64,000 bases of DNA from Zingiber officinale (Eukaryota > Streptophyta > Magnoliopsida > Zingiberales > Zingiberaceae): assembly GCF_018446385.1 (NCBI RefSeq), contig NC_056006.1:992001-1056000 (forward strand), in the 5' to 3' direction. Below, piece by piece: positions 24,003-37,600 of the stretch (position 1 is the first letter of the stretch; each line of letters opens with the position of its first letter). The position numbers and the translations under genes are program-made. The notes under the pieces are model-generated. The model had not been told where the DNA came from. It ran no database searches and saw only the letters and a list, made by a program, of their open reading frames with translations.

Positions 24003-24932
24003 CTTCAACAATGATATGGTTGGAGTAATTTTGTATAGCGTGTGAACCGTAGAAGTGCTAGCTAGCTTTTATCTACCAAAACTGGAATTGATGACATCTG
24101 CACATTTGTTTTGGTTGTAATTAGTAATTAATGTTGCTATAAATTCCAGTTGTCATAAATTTATGCACATTTTCCAAAAACCAAATATATAAAATAGTAA
24201 TTAATAAACTCTAGGTTTGAAATCCAATACGTGTGATTACAGTTTTTTTATAGGTCACTTAAAATATCTGTGTCTAGTGAACAGAGATTCTTAATTTGCT
24301 CATGAAAAAATAATAATAATAAATTTTAAAATATAAATTAAAAATTTTGATGATTATATTGTATACCTTCAATCCAATTTAATAACGTAATGTTCCATTA
24401 TTCTTTTTAACTTTTTTTAAAATCAAAATTCTTAAATAAGAACTTGATTAATTATAAATATTGTATCACCTACATTTGGTTTTTAAAATAATAAAGAGTG
24501 CCCAATTAACTCATTTTCATAGCATGTCAAGTTATGCAGAGGTTGTGTTTGCCTTAAATAGAAAATACCTTATTTATTTTTTACTATAAGTTAGGTCATG
24601 CAGTTATGCTGGCCTTAAATCATAAAGACCTTATTTAGTTCTAACCATAAGTGACGCACATGTGGCGTGCGTGCTTGCTTATTTTACCATTCATTTATTC
24701 ATTCTTATTTGTATTATTTTAAGAATTAAATAAAAGTACAAATTATATATATAATATGATATTCAAATATTGTTTCAAGTTGATATATTTAATTGAGGAT
24801 ATAAAAGGTAACCTTTTTAAAATAAATTGTCATCTCAACAATTCTCACTCTCCAAGTCCAATTGCTAAATTCTTAGTTTTTTTTATCAAATGAAATATGA
24901 GTCTTTTTAAAAATGATTCATTTTACTTCTAT
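24003..24932. other. 5' flank of the sucrose transporter, AT-rich
   Basis: The promoter should lie here. A TATA-like CTATACAAAATT sits about 30-45 bp above the ATG but its role is unproven. The rest is AT-rich with no gene or clear element. Confidence 0.4.
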
Positions 24933-25505
24933 TAGGGATGACAATGAATAAGATTTAGATAAGATTTCATATCCTTCGTATCGATCCTCATTTATTATAT
25001 CTATACTCATACACATTCTCATACCCATCGGGTATTTAACTTTTATACTCATCCTCATACCCATCAGAGTTTCAGGTACTCATATCCTACCCATCATCCT
25101 ATTATTCCCTACCATTCTCATTTAAAAAAAAAATATTTCAATGTATTTGTCAGCTCTTTCTCATCTCGTACTCTTTCGATCAGGTGAACATTTTACGTGG
25201 AAAAGAGGATGAAATGCGTGTTGATAACAAGATAATGAGACAAACTAAGTTTTTTTTTTTTAAGACAGAAAACGGACTAAAGTTTTTTCTTTTCCAATAA
25301 AAATTGAGGCTTATAAATAAATAAATCGGATATCGGATAGGGTATGGGTAAGATTTTACTATATTCACCTTCATACCCATACCCGAAATACCCATATCCG
25401 AATATTCATTTATTATAATCAGATATAAAAATTCCCTCTATATCCTCCTCCATTCGAATCAGATGTCAAATTATCCATCGGATTATGATGAAATTATCAT
25501 CCCTA
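24933..25505. mobile_element. hAT-type non-autonomous element (MITE)
   Basis: Ends TAGGGATGACAAT and ATTATCATCCCTA form an inverted repeat (12 of 13). Flanked by the 8-bp duplication ACTTCTAT (24925-24932) / ACTTCCAT (25506-25513), one mismatch. The interior is AT-rich with repeated CATACCCAT/GGGTAT motifs and no transposase. Confidence 0.8.
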
Positions 25506-25513
25506 ACTTCCAT

Positions 25514-26078
25514 CTATAAATATATGATTCAATTATGGTAAAAAATAGATATACTCATCTCAAGAACTTTACTCTTGAAGTATATGATTCAAAATAATAT
25601 TCCGGATAGCTTGGAGGGTTCCTATTTACCCATAAATATATGATTCAAGATAATATTCTAAATACTAGGGTCATTTTAGAGGGACCGTGACAATTTTTGC
25701 TACTAATGATTCAAGATAATAAACTAAAAGGCCTATAGTGGTACATACAACTTCTCTACTCGGTGTGATATTTGAGCTTATTACTCAGAATGGAAATAAT
25801 TTCCTCTTATAAAAAGAATTAGCCGTGAGTATAGCAAGTTCGGGGCAAGGCTGTAAATTCACAGCAGCTGTGATGTGAACTGGGTGCACAGTTGCGAGCT
25901 CGAGCTCACTTGACCGACTGTGGAGAGACCAGGAGAGTTTGCTTTGTTTGTTGTAAACTGGACCTTAAACCAGGCCGGCTCACATAGGCCGTCTATACCT
26001 CCCAATTTTCCATTAATTTTAACATTTAAGCCACCCATTTTAATTTTGCCATTGATTAAATTAATGACGTTACGTACT
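25514..26078. other. Spacer between two hAT-type elements
   Basis: No gene is recognised. The segment 25850-25960 (GCGAGCTCGAGCTCACTTG, GTGGAGAGACCAGGAG) resembles 28800-28880, so both are probably pieces of one old repeat. Confidence 0.4.
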
Positions 26079-26086
26079 TACGTTGG

Positions 26087-26610
26087 TAGAACCGTCAATT
26101 TGGATTTGACCGATCGGATTGGTCCGCCACACTAAACAATTTAAGCGGGTTGGGTTGAAATTTTATCAACCCAAGTTCGCCATGGGCCGACCCGCCTAGG
26201 CTCGCAACCCGCGCGGGTCGGCCCGCTCGGACTTGGGTTGGCCCGCGGGTTGAAAAACATATGTAAGTTAAGTTTTAGGTTAATTTATTATCTTTTTTTA
26301 TTATAATTTTAAAATAAAAATAATACTTTTCATCTAACATAAATACTTGTTTGTTTTTATTTATATTTAAAATACATGTTTATGTATACATTTAATTATA
26401 GAAAACTTTTTCGAAGTAAAATATTGAAGATATGAAATATTTTTTAATTTTTTTAAAAATTTTTGATGGGGTCATGGGTTGACTCGTCAAACCCGCAACC
26501 CGCCTTAGAATGGGTTAAGTTAGAAATTTCTCAACCCGTCAAGTTGGCGGATTGGTCCGCCTCATCCCGTCAAATGATTATTCCGTCACGAATCGACCCG
26601 CCCCGCTCTA
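26087..26610. mobile_element. hAT-type non-autonomous element with GC-rich ends
   Basis: Flanked by an exact 8-bp duplication TACGTTGG (26079-26086 and 26611-26618). Ends TAGAAC and GCTCTA are short inverted repeats. Both ends carry GGTCGGCCCGC/GGGTTG-type runs typical of a common plant hAT MITE group, and the middle is AT-rich. No transposase. Confidence 0.8.
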
Positions 26611-26619
26611 TACGTTGGT

Positions 26620-28500
26620 ATGCGTGTTCAAACTAATAAATGGCATGCTTCGTATTTTGGTCGAACGATTCACAATTAACACCTTCCATTTATCTCTTAA
26701 TAAATGTCATTATACAATTCATTCCATGATTAATTGATTTATTTATTTATTATTATTATTATTTTTTCTTCCCGCCATATTTTGAAAATAAATAACAATA
26801 TCCCATTTAATTATATATCTTATTCTATAAGAACTATAAATTCTAAAAAAAATTTCCTTTCCAATATCTATTCTACCCGTAGTTGATCAAATAACTTAAT
26901 TTTTCCTATATCACTAGTGCTCCGTGATCTTTTTCTTCTTATCAGTTATTCATTAGGTTTCTCCTCTCTCGTGATGATATTTTTAGACGATATTTTTTTT
27001 CTTGTCATAATATTTTTTCCTTACTCTTCCTTCTTCTTAATTCCTGGATAAGAATATGAATTAGAGTACTTTTATCATACAATGCAGGCATTAAAATGTT
27101 TGTCATACAGTTTTATTTTTTTACCGTTTGATCATATGTAACATGCTATATATACATTTTAGTGCTCATATGTAACATGCTATATCTAACATTTTAGTGC
27201 TATATGTAATATTCTTTTCAATTTTGGTATAGATAACTAGTCAAGTGTGTTTCCATACTAGCACACTTATGACATAACTTTTTTTTTTTTTATTAGCAGA
27301 CACAAAGAATTATTTATAAATACTATCTGACAGATTATGGGATAAAAGATAATTACTTTTGCTCTTACTCGTAGGATCAAAAAAAAAATTTAGATATCTA
27401 TATAATAGTATAATATTATCCATTTTAGATCAAGCTTTTCATATTTGATCATCTTCCTTTGTTCGAGGTTAATATTATACCCACATAATTCATTTAGACT
27501 ATAATTCTTGTGCACAGACAATGATATGATATTGTCCACTTTAGACTTAAGCCCTCATAGTTTTATTCTTGAGTTCTCCCCAAAATGTCTCATACCAATA
27601 GAAATATCTTTCTCTTATAAACCGATAATCTTTTCCATGTGTTTTTAATATGGAACTATATTTACAACCTTACAACCTCAACATTATACTATCCCCATTA
27701 ATTTATCCTAGGATCAACGTAATACTATCTGATAGGCTATACTACTTAAATTAAATTAATCGAATGAAATAAAATTTAATATTTATACATTTTTATTATA
27801 TTTGTACATATAATAATCAAATTTTTAAATATCATCAATTAAAGCTATACAGTAAAAATCATGTTTAATTCTTCTTTTAATTTTTGAGCAGTTTTATTTT
27901 GATAAGGTAGTAGAGTCTTATATTTATGATTATTATTTTTATTTAAATATAAATATATCTCTAAAAAATGATTATGCATATATAAAAGGTAAGGAAAATA
28001 AAAAAAAATATATTCAATTTAAAAGATGTACTCGATAGATTTATTACTAATATTAAAAATTAAACTCACGAAATAATATAATTGAATCTTATAAAAAAAA
28101 TAAATTATTTTCTCAATACGCATAACTTATAGAATATTAAGAATATTATTATATTAATCATACATGCTAGTGTTAGTGTAGCTTCAGTAAATAAAAAAAA
28201 ATTAAAATTAAAATTAATAAAGTCTCTGCTTTAACAATATCTTAAGAAAAATTAATAAATTTAATAATTTTATCCATCGAAAAAAATTATTATACAAATT
28301 TAAATATAAAAATTTAATTAATAATTTTACATTAAAAAATCAAGGAAGCTATATTTTATATAGAAACTACTTTTTAAAAAATTAATATTTTAATTTTGAA
28401 TTTTTTAAAAAAAAATAAATCCGTTGTTATTGATTTCAAGTTCGAATGAACAAGGTTGAGAATTTTTTTTAAAAAAAAAACTATTAAAGGCCTAATTTTC
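26620..28500. other. AT-rich intergenic DNA
   Basis: Strongly AT-rich, with no gene or element boundaries visible. Near 27110-27210 a block containing CATATGTAACATGCTATAT and ACATTTTAGTGC is partly duplicated. Confidence 0.5.
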
Positions 28501-29400
28501 CTTTTTTTGTTTTCCTAGGGTCTCAAGGACCCTTGACTTAGACAGCTCTGCTTTGAACTCACAATGGCCACGAACTCAAGGTGGGTACAAGTTGGCCGTC
28601 TAGTTGCACCGTGCAACCTAGCTCGAGCTCGAGCTCAAGCTCGCATAGTTGGTGGCAGAAAGTTTGTAGTGTAATACTACCTTACCATCTACTTGACTGA
28701 TTTTATTTTGGTCGCTAACCATTAGCCACAGAAAAATATGACTGACTAAATCAGTCATTAATTGATCAATTAGCGATGGAATTGGGCATCATAAAATGAT
28801 GATTTTCTTAATGTTCGAGTTCAAGCTCACTTGGTTAACTTAGTCGGTTGTAGAGAGGCCAGAGTTTGTCGTGTAGCCACAAACTCATGCAGCCTTACCA
28901 CACTTGCGACGAGGCCGTGTGCTGCCCCGAGCTTAAATTTGTATGGCCGGTCACACTAAAGGATTCCTTTTTAAAAAAAAAAAAAATGTGTGCGTGTTTC
29001 TTTTCAGTACAGAGTTGGTCCTTAATCGACTAAGAGCAAGGTTTGAGAGACAGAACTGAATTCCGCAATGAACAAAGAGAAGCAAAACTCAATCGTTCCA
29101 GAAAGAACAAAGAGAAGCAAAACTCAGTCATTAATTTTAACGATCAAAATTATATCGGTCACTAAATTTTACAACCAAAATAAAATTGATGATTAAACTA
29201 GCAACTGATTTAAATTCATTTACTAAATTTAGACATCATTTTTATTTTAATCGTTAAATTTAGCGATCAAAACTTTAAATTCGGTCGTCAAATCAATCTT
29301 ACCATGTGCACAAACTTGCAGCGAGCACTACATGATTAATTCCCATAAGTAATTCAGAATTTTTTTAAACAATATCTATTATTGCGCCGATTTTCACCTT
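28500..29400. repeat. Diverged repeat region
   Basis: Contains GAGCTCGAGCTCGAGCTC-like runs (28620-28645), a short direct repeat (AGAAAGAACAAAGAGAAGCAAAACTC-like, 29070-29125) and TTTAGCGATCAAAAC-type motifs. No domain or termini were found. Probably decayed transposon sequence. Confidence 0.4.
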
Positions 29401-29439
29401 CCTCCAGTTTTGGTATGTCCCAAGGCTCACAAGGATAAG

Positions 29440-30075
29440 GGCACTTAGCGGGAGATCTACGAGGACTCTGTTTGTATAGGTTATAGTGATAATAAAATTT
29501 TGATGTATGATAAATATATTAAAGTTAGATATATATGTTATTTGTTTAATCTTTCTATCGAGTGTGTAGGAGTTGACTTATCTAAAAAACTTGACACTAG
29601 GCTGAAATCTAACTAGATCCACGGGACCCGATTGCTGGTGGGAAGTCCAAATAGGTCTGCGGGGCCGGCTTTGTAGCGGGAAGTCTGATTGGGTCTATGA
29701 AACCTGACAATCGGCCGAAGTCCAGTTGGGTCTGCGGACTTGACAACTGACGGGAAGACCTAGTAAGTCAAAGGCAAGTCAAGTGACTGTAGTTAGTAAA
29801 TTGAGATAAGTAACTGTAGGAGAGATTCAGTGAGGACGCGATTCTCGTTGAGGGAACTGTAGGCGTCAATTCAACTTAGGTCAATTTGAGAAACCTAAGT
29901 CGAGACCTTGACTAGATCCTGGTCTCGGGGAGAAAGGATCTAATTACTGCTTCTATTTTATTAATGGCATGCTAACTCTATTTTACAAGATAAACATATT
30001 TTTTGTTGCATGGACTAACCCTTTTTGCAGGGAAGAAGCTGTTAAAAAAGGGAGTCCGAGCGACCGAAAGGGATC
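29440..30075 (+). mobile_element. LTR-retrotransposon remnant
   Basis: Repeated GGGAAGTC..GGTCTGCGG-type phrases (29630-29760) and the purine-rich AAAAAAGGGAG / AAAGGGATC just before the LTR start at 30076 suggest old LTR and 3' interior sequence. Boundaries are unclear and there is no coding capacity. Confidence 0.45.
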
Positions 30076-30765
30076 TGTTGGAACCCCAAAGTTGTTTTGA
30101 TGTGATCAAACAAGTTAACTTAGGTTCTATTTGGTTTAACCCTTGTGTCTAAGTATGTAGGAGCTTAGGAGTATAGGAAATCGAGCGGAAAACGCAGCTA
30201 GCGAGAAGGACGACAGGGGAGAGAGCCGACGGGCTCGGTGTGTCCGAGGGACGAGGTGCCGCGGAAGAGTACACCAGTGGACGAGAAGAACGCACGCGAC
30301 GTTCGAGGGACGAGAAGTCAAGGAGGAAGGCTGCTCGAGGAGAAGCAAGAAATTGAGTTCAGGTGAGCCATATTCCAGATAGCCGAGATCACCGAAGCAA
30401 GCAGAACCGGAATGGAAGACCCGGACCGAGGCGAGCAAAACCGGAGTAAAGGGCCTAGACCGAAAAAGTCAACTATCTTGACTTTTGTGGGTCTGGGCGC
30501 CCGGAACTCAACTCTTATCAAAATCGAAATGTACGTTGACCACACGTTGTGGATAGAATTCTATCCCACTCCAGACGCTCGGAACAGTGCTATAAATATA
30601 GTTCTGATTTTAGTAGTTCAAAGAACAATTTGTAATTCATTTTTTACTTTTTTACTTTCATTTGTGAGCTGTTAACGTTGTAAGAGGCTACTCCACCCGA
30701 AGGAGATCGTCATAAAGTGCGCTTCATTTTCCTTGGATTAGCAATCTTCTTATTGCAAACCAAGT
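30076..30765 (+). mobile_element. LTR fragment, SIRE-like Copia
   Basis: Starts TGTTGGAACCCCAAAGTTG. It has a TATA-like GCTATAAATATAG at about 30589 and CTCCACCCGAAGGAG near 30690, a phrase that recurs in the other SIRE-like LTRs here (about 45880). The 3' end is missing and no target duplication is seen. Confidence 0.55.
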
Positions 30766-30789
30766 CTCCTTTGTAAGAGCAATCTAGGT

Positions 30790-31265
30790 GCCCTAGATTT
30801 TTGATGTTTGGGCAAAGATTTAAGTTAGGTTTATTGTTATATTTGATATGTATTGTGAGTGTGCAGGATATAGGTGCAACAAGGAAAGTCCAAGTGTGAT
30901 CTTGGCAAAGGAGGAAAGTCCAAGGATGAGTCTTGGCGGTGTAAGTCCAAGCATGTAGTCTTGACAACGTAAGTCCAAGTGTGACTTGGCAATGGATGAA
31001 GTCTCGGAGGCACAACATCTTGGCAAAGGAAGACCCAACAACAATGACAAGACCAATAGAAGCTCCAGAAGGCAAGACGTGAAAGATGAGGAGACATCCG
31101 AGGGACGCGAGGCTAATGATTACACATGTTTCCAAAAGATGGGGAGGCATTACTAATAAAATGCCACAGGTTTCCAAAAAGATTTTAGACGATGGCCAGT
31201 TTTTGTATCTCCAGCCCTTTAAATAACAGACGATCAAAATTTTGTTGTAATGATTACACATGTAT
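30790..31265. mobile_element. LTR remnant with AAGTCCAAG repeats
   Basis: Several copies of (G)AAAGTCCAAG..GATCTTGGC-like phrases between 30885 and 31000 resemble the repeat arrays of SIRE-type LTRs. No complete termini were found. Confidence 0.4.
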
Positions 31266-31688
31266 CATTTTTGGTGAACAATAAAGGCACTTCACTGTCC
31301 TAAATTGAGGCAGCAAGTATCAGCTAGATGGCTTCCTATTTCTTTATTCTTTTCTGTGATTCCAAATTACATAATCGTTAAGTTCTCATCTTTTCATAAG
31401 CACTTCGTTCAGAATTATTTTATTGTGAAAGAAATTCTCATATGCCTTTTCCAGTCCTAATAGTCTTTGCTTATTAGATACAACTAATTAGTCATCATCT
31501 ACAGGATGGGTCAGCTGTCAAGCAACTATTCTCAGGGTAGATACAACTTAAAATCGTTCAACGAACACAAAGCTGAAACAGAAAGATATAGCTAACAATT
31601 CATTAAATTCTCTCTCAGTTGATATGCATACCATTTATGTTCCATTTAATCACAAGAAAAAGATAAGACAGATAATGTTTACCTAAAG
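31266..31688. other. 3' flank of the tRNA 2'-phosphotransferase gene
   Basis: Presumed 3' UTR and terminator. No other gene is recognised. Confidence 0.4.
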
Positions 31689-34600
31689 TTATGGTTGAAA
31701 TGGAATTATTTCTCTCACAGGCCACGTTTCTATCTTTTCAAAGTATTTGGCAGGTACAACACCATCAAAGCCTTCGGTCAAAATCACTTTGTTATCAGAA
31801 ATGTAGAGTTTCATTCCCTCTGTGAATCAATCATAACAAATGTTGTCAAAACATTGATGGAAGGCAAGGACCCAGAATAAACCTCAGGTGACATGAAGGA
31901 ACCTTGTAATGCCTTTTTAACATCCAAATGGATCAAGACATTGACATCCCGTCGCATTCCTGAGATGACAAAGGCAATAATAGTAATAGTAGATTTGTTG
32001 ATACAATGCAAGCTGTCAAAAAAAAAAACAACAAACAAAAACCTAACTATAATATCACACGTCGCACCAATTACTCTGGAAATGTCAGGAAAGACCCCGA
32101 TAACCTAAACAAACTTGCTGGATTCAAAGATTTGGAATGTAAACATAGAATCTCACCAACATAAAAAATAAAGGGCATATCACAACAAGCTCAAAAGCTG
32201 TCTGAAATCTTCAATGTTTTGGTGTCCCATGTCTCATGATTAGAAGGTTGTCAAGAAATGGTTCTCATGGTACTTCTGAATTGTACAGGACCCCAACACT
32301 TCCAATGAAATGAATGACGAGTCCAAAAAGTAGAATACCCCATGCCCAAATATTTCAGTAAGAAACAAAATTACCACAAACTAGAGCAAAAAAAAAATTC
32401 ATTTGAGCATACCACTAATGACTTCTCCATCTGAAGGCAAACCACTTGAAAAGTGTACATGTAGCCGTGTCATTCGCTTAAGACCAGATTGTAAAATCGA
32501 CTCCAGGTTTCTTCTGTAAGTTCCATGAACACAAACTGTAAAGTAAATTAATTAGCAGTTGGGTTAATAATATCTTTATAATAAAAACTAATGGTCATTA
32601 TGTTTATTGTCTTTACCTGGAATTTGATCGGCTGATAGGATTAGCTTCAGTAGGCTTTCTGAGCTGATAGTCTACAAAAAGAATTAAACAAAAAACAAAC
32701 AAGTAAAAGGCAAGAAACCAAAGCATGTGATAGACAGTGTCAACTGATACATCCAGACTCGGGAAAAACTTAAAACTAGCTTTTGTTAAGTAGAAAAGCA
32801 TGGATGCACTTCTTCAGCTTGCCCACCCAAAACCAAAACTAGTAGAGCTCTCATACGAGATCCTTCAAGTTCATATTTGTCCATATTATGTTTCTTAGAG
32901 TCACTAGTAGGCTTTCTAGCAAAAAATGTAATTGCAAAAGAGTTCAATTGTCTGTGATGATGGAGTGATATTTTCTTGTCTTTTAGAATTGATGGAAGTA
33001 GAGAAGAAGATAAAGGAGTAAGTATTTAATCAGTGAGTTTGTTGTGGTTCTTAAACATCAGTCCTGAGCCCTCAGGCCTATCATAATCCTTTCATGCATT
33101 GCACTGAGGACTAGTCACACAGAAATATGATTTATTATGGATATAAACAAGGATCGCAAACTTCAAATAGTTGGGATACACACATTATTGTTGTTGGTGT
33201 ACAAGAGTTTTTCTGCTTTACAAAAATAATAATAATAAATATAAAAAGAAGCTAGAACGTACCAAACTAACTCTAGCTCCAAGCTGTCACTCTTGAAGCC
33301 CTTGCCTCAGGACAAATGTGTTCATGTACATGTTGACAAGCTTTCATGGAAAATAACAAAACTTAGGGGGCGTTTGGTTAAATGATGGGAATGGCTATGG
33401 GTATAGGTTTGATAGTAGGGTGGAATGGGAATAGGAATGTAAATGAAACCCATCAAGTTATATGGGTTTGGTTGATTCCCATAAATCTAGTAATCATTCC
33501 CAAAATGTCATTCCCAACCCACAATCCAAACACTATCTTTTACTATCATTCCATTCTCTCATTCCCAAACCCATCAACCAAACACCCCCTTACTTTTTTG
33601 TCATTTCAACAATGTGGGTTGCATCATTCATGAAAAGTATTCTATTCTCATGGGCTTACACTTGAACTTTCTTGAATAACATGAAAATGCTTACCAATAG
33701 AGGATCTTCAAAAAAAAAAAAAAACCTTAATATATTTTTGGGAGATGAACCTTAATTTGACTTATTGTATCCTTATTTTACTTGATTTTATCCAATGGAA
33801 ATCCAGCCAAGTATTTAAATATGCATATGACATTGTATATGGCATACCTCATTTGCAAGCTCCCTTAAAGTACTAAAATAACTAAATAATTAAGAAAATG
33901 ATCCTGATGTAGAGCAAATACTAGTTCTTTTTTTGGATAATTTGATGTAACTATCTATACATGAGAGACATGAATAATTAACTAATGGACATCACAGGGT
34001 GGTACTAGCCATGCCACAGCATATGCCTCAAACAAATGATAATCTCACATTATTAAGGTATAAATATCAGATCCCTAATGAATATGCACTAAGAATCAAG
34101 CCAAGGGGATGATTTTTAACCACATAGGTCCTGCATAGAAGAAAATTAACATTTAATTACCATTTTTCACGAATGTGAGTTAGACCTCAAATAAAGTTAC
34201 ATCTAATAAAATCATACTCCAAAATTTAAGAAAAATCAATAAAACACCTTACCTAATTTGATTTCCACATAAGCTTGAGAAATCTTTCCTTTTAAAATAG
34301 TCAATAAAGTACTAAGGCATGTCGTGTAAAGTCAAACTATTAACTTAAAAAATCTTCATCATCTATTTGAAATCAACTAGAATCATATTCATCTATTACT
34401 GAGCTCTTTGTAAAGCTATATTATCATTTCCATCGATTAATACTATTTATAATCTATCTTTATCCCTCGCATCTCTCTTTACCCCTAATACCTTCCAGTC
34501 TAATAGAGTTAACTTTTCTATCAAATTAACTGGTCATCTTTAAAAACTTCAATACCATCTCAGCCTATTTTCTCTCATATTCTTATCTATCAAAATTTCA

Positions 34601-37600
34601 TCTAATTATTTTGATAATTTCCATTTTATCCTTTCTAATAGCTTTCTGTGTTTGTCTTAGCATTCTCATTTCTACTATATTAAGCTATGTTACGTATTAC
34701 TTAGCAATAGGTGACTCTAATCTATAAAGTATAGGGAAGTATACCACAATTGTAAAATATTCAAATTAATGATCACACATGAACTCTAGATGCTTTCATC
34801 CATTTCAATGACACATTCTTTTTATCCTATTAATGATATCTTCATCAACATTGCTTCTTATTGAATAATCGGTCTAAGATATTTGAATCTCTTACCAAGA
34901 TTTCATGCTTACCATCATAATTATTCGATTGATTCTTTTCTTATTACTAAAACTTAATTTTACATATTCATTTTTTCACTCTACTTACAACCTTTAATTT
35001 AAACTTTTTCTTCATGATTCAAACTTTGAATCTAATTCAATTATACTCATCAATTCATATACAATAAAAGGTTTATTTGTTATTCTATCTAGTACAAGCA
35101 TAAAGAAGTAGGAACTTAGACGTGACCCTTGATGTGGAAATCATATCATAATCTTAATAGTTGAAATACAACAACAACCAAGCTTTTTCCCACTAGGTGG
35201 GGTCGGTTGTATGAATCATTTTACGTCATTGAGCTCTATCTCCTATTATATCATCATCTATATTTAAATAAATTTTATCTTGTTTTATTGTTGCTAACCA
35301 AGTCTTTTTTGGTCTTCCTCTTCCTCGTTTAATATGCATGTTTATCATAGTTTCACATCGCCTAACTGGAGCATTTATTGGTCGTCTAAGTACATGTCCA
35401 TACCATCTTAAATGTGTCTCTCGGAGTTTTTCCTCAATAGATGCAACTCCGACTTTCTCTCTAATGCTCTCATTTCTTATTTTGTCCATCCTCATATGTC
35501 CACACATCCACCTTAACATCCTCATCTCTGCAACTGTCATCTTCTGCTCATGTGCTCACATAACTCATTGAAACTCTGCCAAGTGATCCAAAGATATCTA
35601 CATTTAAGTTTAAAAATGATACTTGGTTAATCAATCAACGATCACCCTCGATTCATTCACCCTCCAAAGATCATCCTACTCTCTCAATCCCTCTATTATT
35701 TTGTAAAAATGATCCTAAATATTTAAATCTCTCGGTTCCGGACAACTCGTCCTCTCCTATCTTAACAATTGTTTCATTACTTCTAATATTGCTAAACTTA
35801 AACTCCATATATTTTATCTTTAATCTACTAAGCTTAAAACCTTCCCCTTCTAGTGTTTCCCTCCAAAATTCTAGATTAGCATTTACTCCTTCACGTGTCT
35901 CATCTACCAAAATAATATCATCTGCAAACAACTTGTACCACGGTACTGTGTCTTAAATGTGTGCAGTGAGTTCGTCCATAATTAATGTAAAAAGATAGGG
36001 ACTTAGAGTTGATCCTTGATGTAACTCTATCTTTATTGGAAATGCTTCAGTTACTCCGCCTGAAGTTTTTACTCTGGTCGTTACATTCTCAAACATATCT
36101 TTAATTAGTTCAATATATGTTACGCTAACACCTCTCTTTTCTAAAATTCTCTATATAATTTCTCTTGGGACTCTATCATAAGCTTTTTCTAAGTCAATGA
36201 ATACCATGTGTAGATCTTATTTTTGCTCCCGATATTTTTTAATTAATTATCTTAGAAGATGTATAGCTTCTATTGTCAACCTTCCAGGCATGAACCCAAA
36301 TTGATTTTCTGTCACTGTGGTCTCCTTCCTTAATCTTTTTTTTTTTTTACTATTTCCTAAAGTTAGTTTAATACCCCTATAGTTTGCACAATTTTGTACG
36401 TCTCCCTATTCTTATATAAGGGAACTAGAGTAGTTATCCTCTATTGATCAGGCATTTTTTTCGTTTTCAATATCATGTTAAATAATTTTGTAAGTCATTC
36501 AATACCTTGTTTCCCTAAGCACTTCCATACCTCTAGCGGAATATCATCTGGTCCAACAGCTTTTCCATTGTGCATCTTATTTAAAGTTTGTTTTATTTCT
36601 GAAGTTTGAATTCTATGATAAAAATTAAAATTTCTATGCTCATTTGGCCTACTTAAATTACCTAAGTTAAGTTGGTCACCTAAACCTTCATTAAAAAGTT
36701 GATGAAAATACCTCTTCCACCGCTCTTTTATTTCTCCATCGTTTACTAATACTCTATTACATTCATCTTTAATACATTTTATTTGGCTAAGATATATTGT
36801 TTTCCTTTCTCTCACTTTAGCTATTCTATAAATGTGTCTTTCCCCTTCTTTTGTATCCAATTTTTGATATAACCGTTCAAAAGTTTCATTTTTTGCTTCA
36901 CTCATTACTTTCTTAGCTTCTTTCTTGGCTATTGTATATTTTTTTAAGTTTTCCTCATTCTTACAAATATATAATTCCTTATAAGCTATTCGTTTTTCCT
37001 TCACTTTCTCTTGTACTTTCTCATTTCACCACCAAGATTCTTTACTTAGTGGTGCATGTCCCTTTGACTCACCAAGTACACTCTTAGCTACTATTTTCAA
37101 CTTTGATATCATCTTATCTCATGTTGTATTAGAGTCATCATATATTTCACCTAATGCTTGTACTTCTACCTTCTCCTTAAATATATGTTACTTCTCATCC
37201 TTTAACTTCCACAACTTAATTCTAGGAATTGTATATATTTTGTTTTTATTGATACTATGTTTGAGGCGTATATCCAACACTACTACCCTATGTTAGGTAG
37301 TTAAGCTTTATCCAGAGATGACTTAGCAATCTTTACAAATCTTTCTATCCTTCTTCCTAACCATAAGAAAGTCAATTTGCGATTTATTATTCCCACTTTT
37401 GAATGTGACTAAGTGTTCTTCCCTTTAATTAAAAAACGTATTAGCTAATATAAGGTCATATGCTATCGCAAAATCTAATATAGTTTTCCCTTCCTCATTC
37501 CTCGTTCCAAACTCATAACTCCCATGTACTCTCTCATATTCCTCATTTTTCATTCCGACATGCTCATTTAGATCACCTCCTATTAAAATCATTTCATTTG

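Noticed and set aside
24003..24011. Upstream start of the sucrose transporter at 24011
   Set aside because: The codon there is TTG, not ATG. The ATG at 24002 has a good context and gives the usual length.
31811..32038. 75-codon frame that seems to extend exon 7 of the phosphotransferase upstream (ends VISGMRR)
   Set aside because: The previous exon already encodes EVISG up to the GT donor at 32412. The matching VIS in the intron tail (TCATCTCAG) is coincidental and the CAG acceptor fits the phase.
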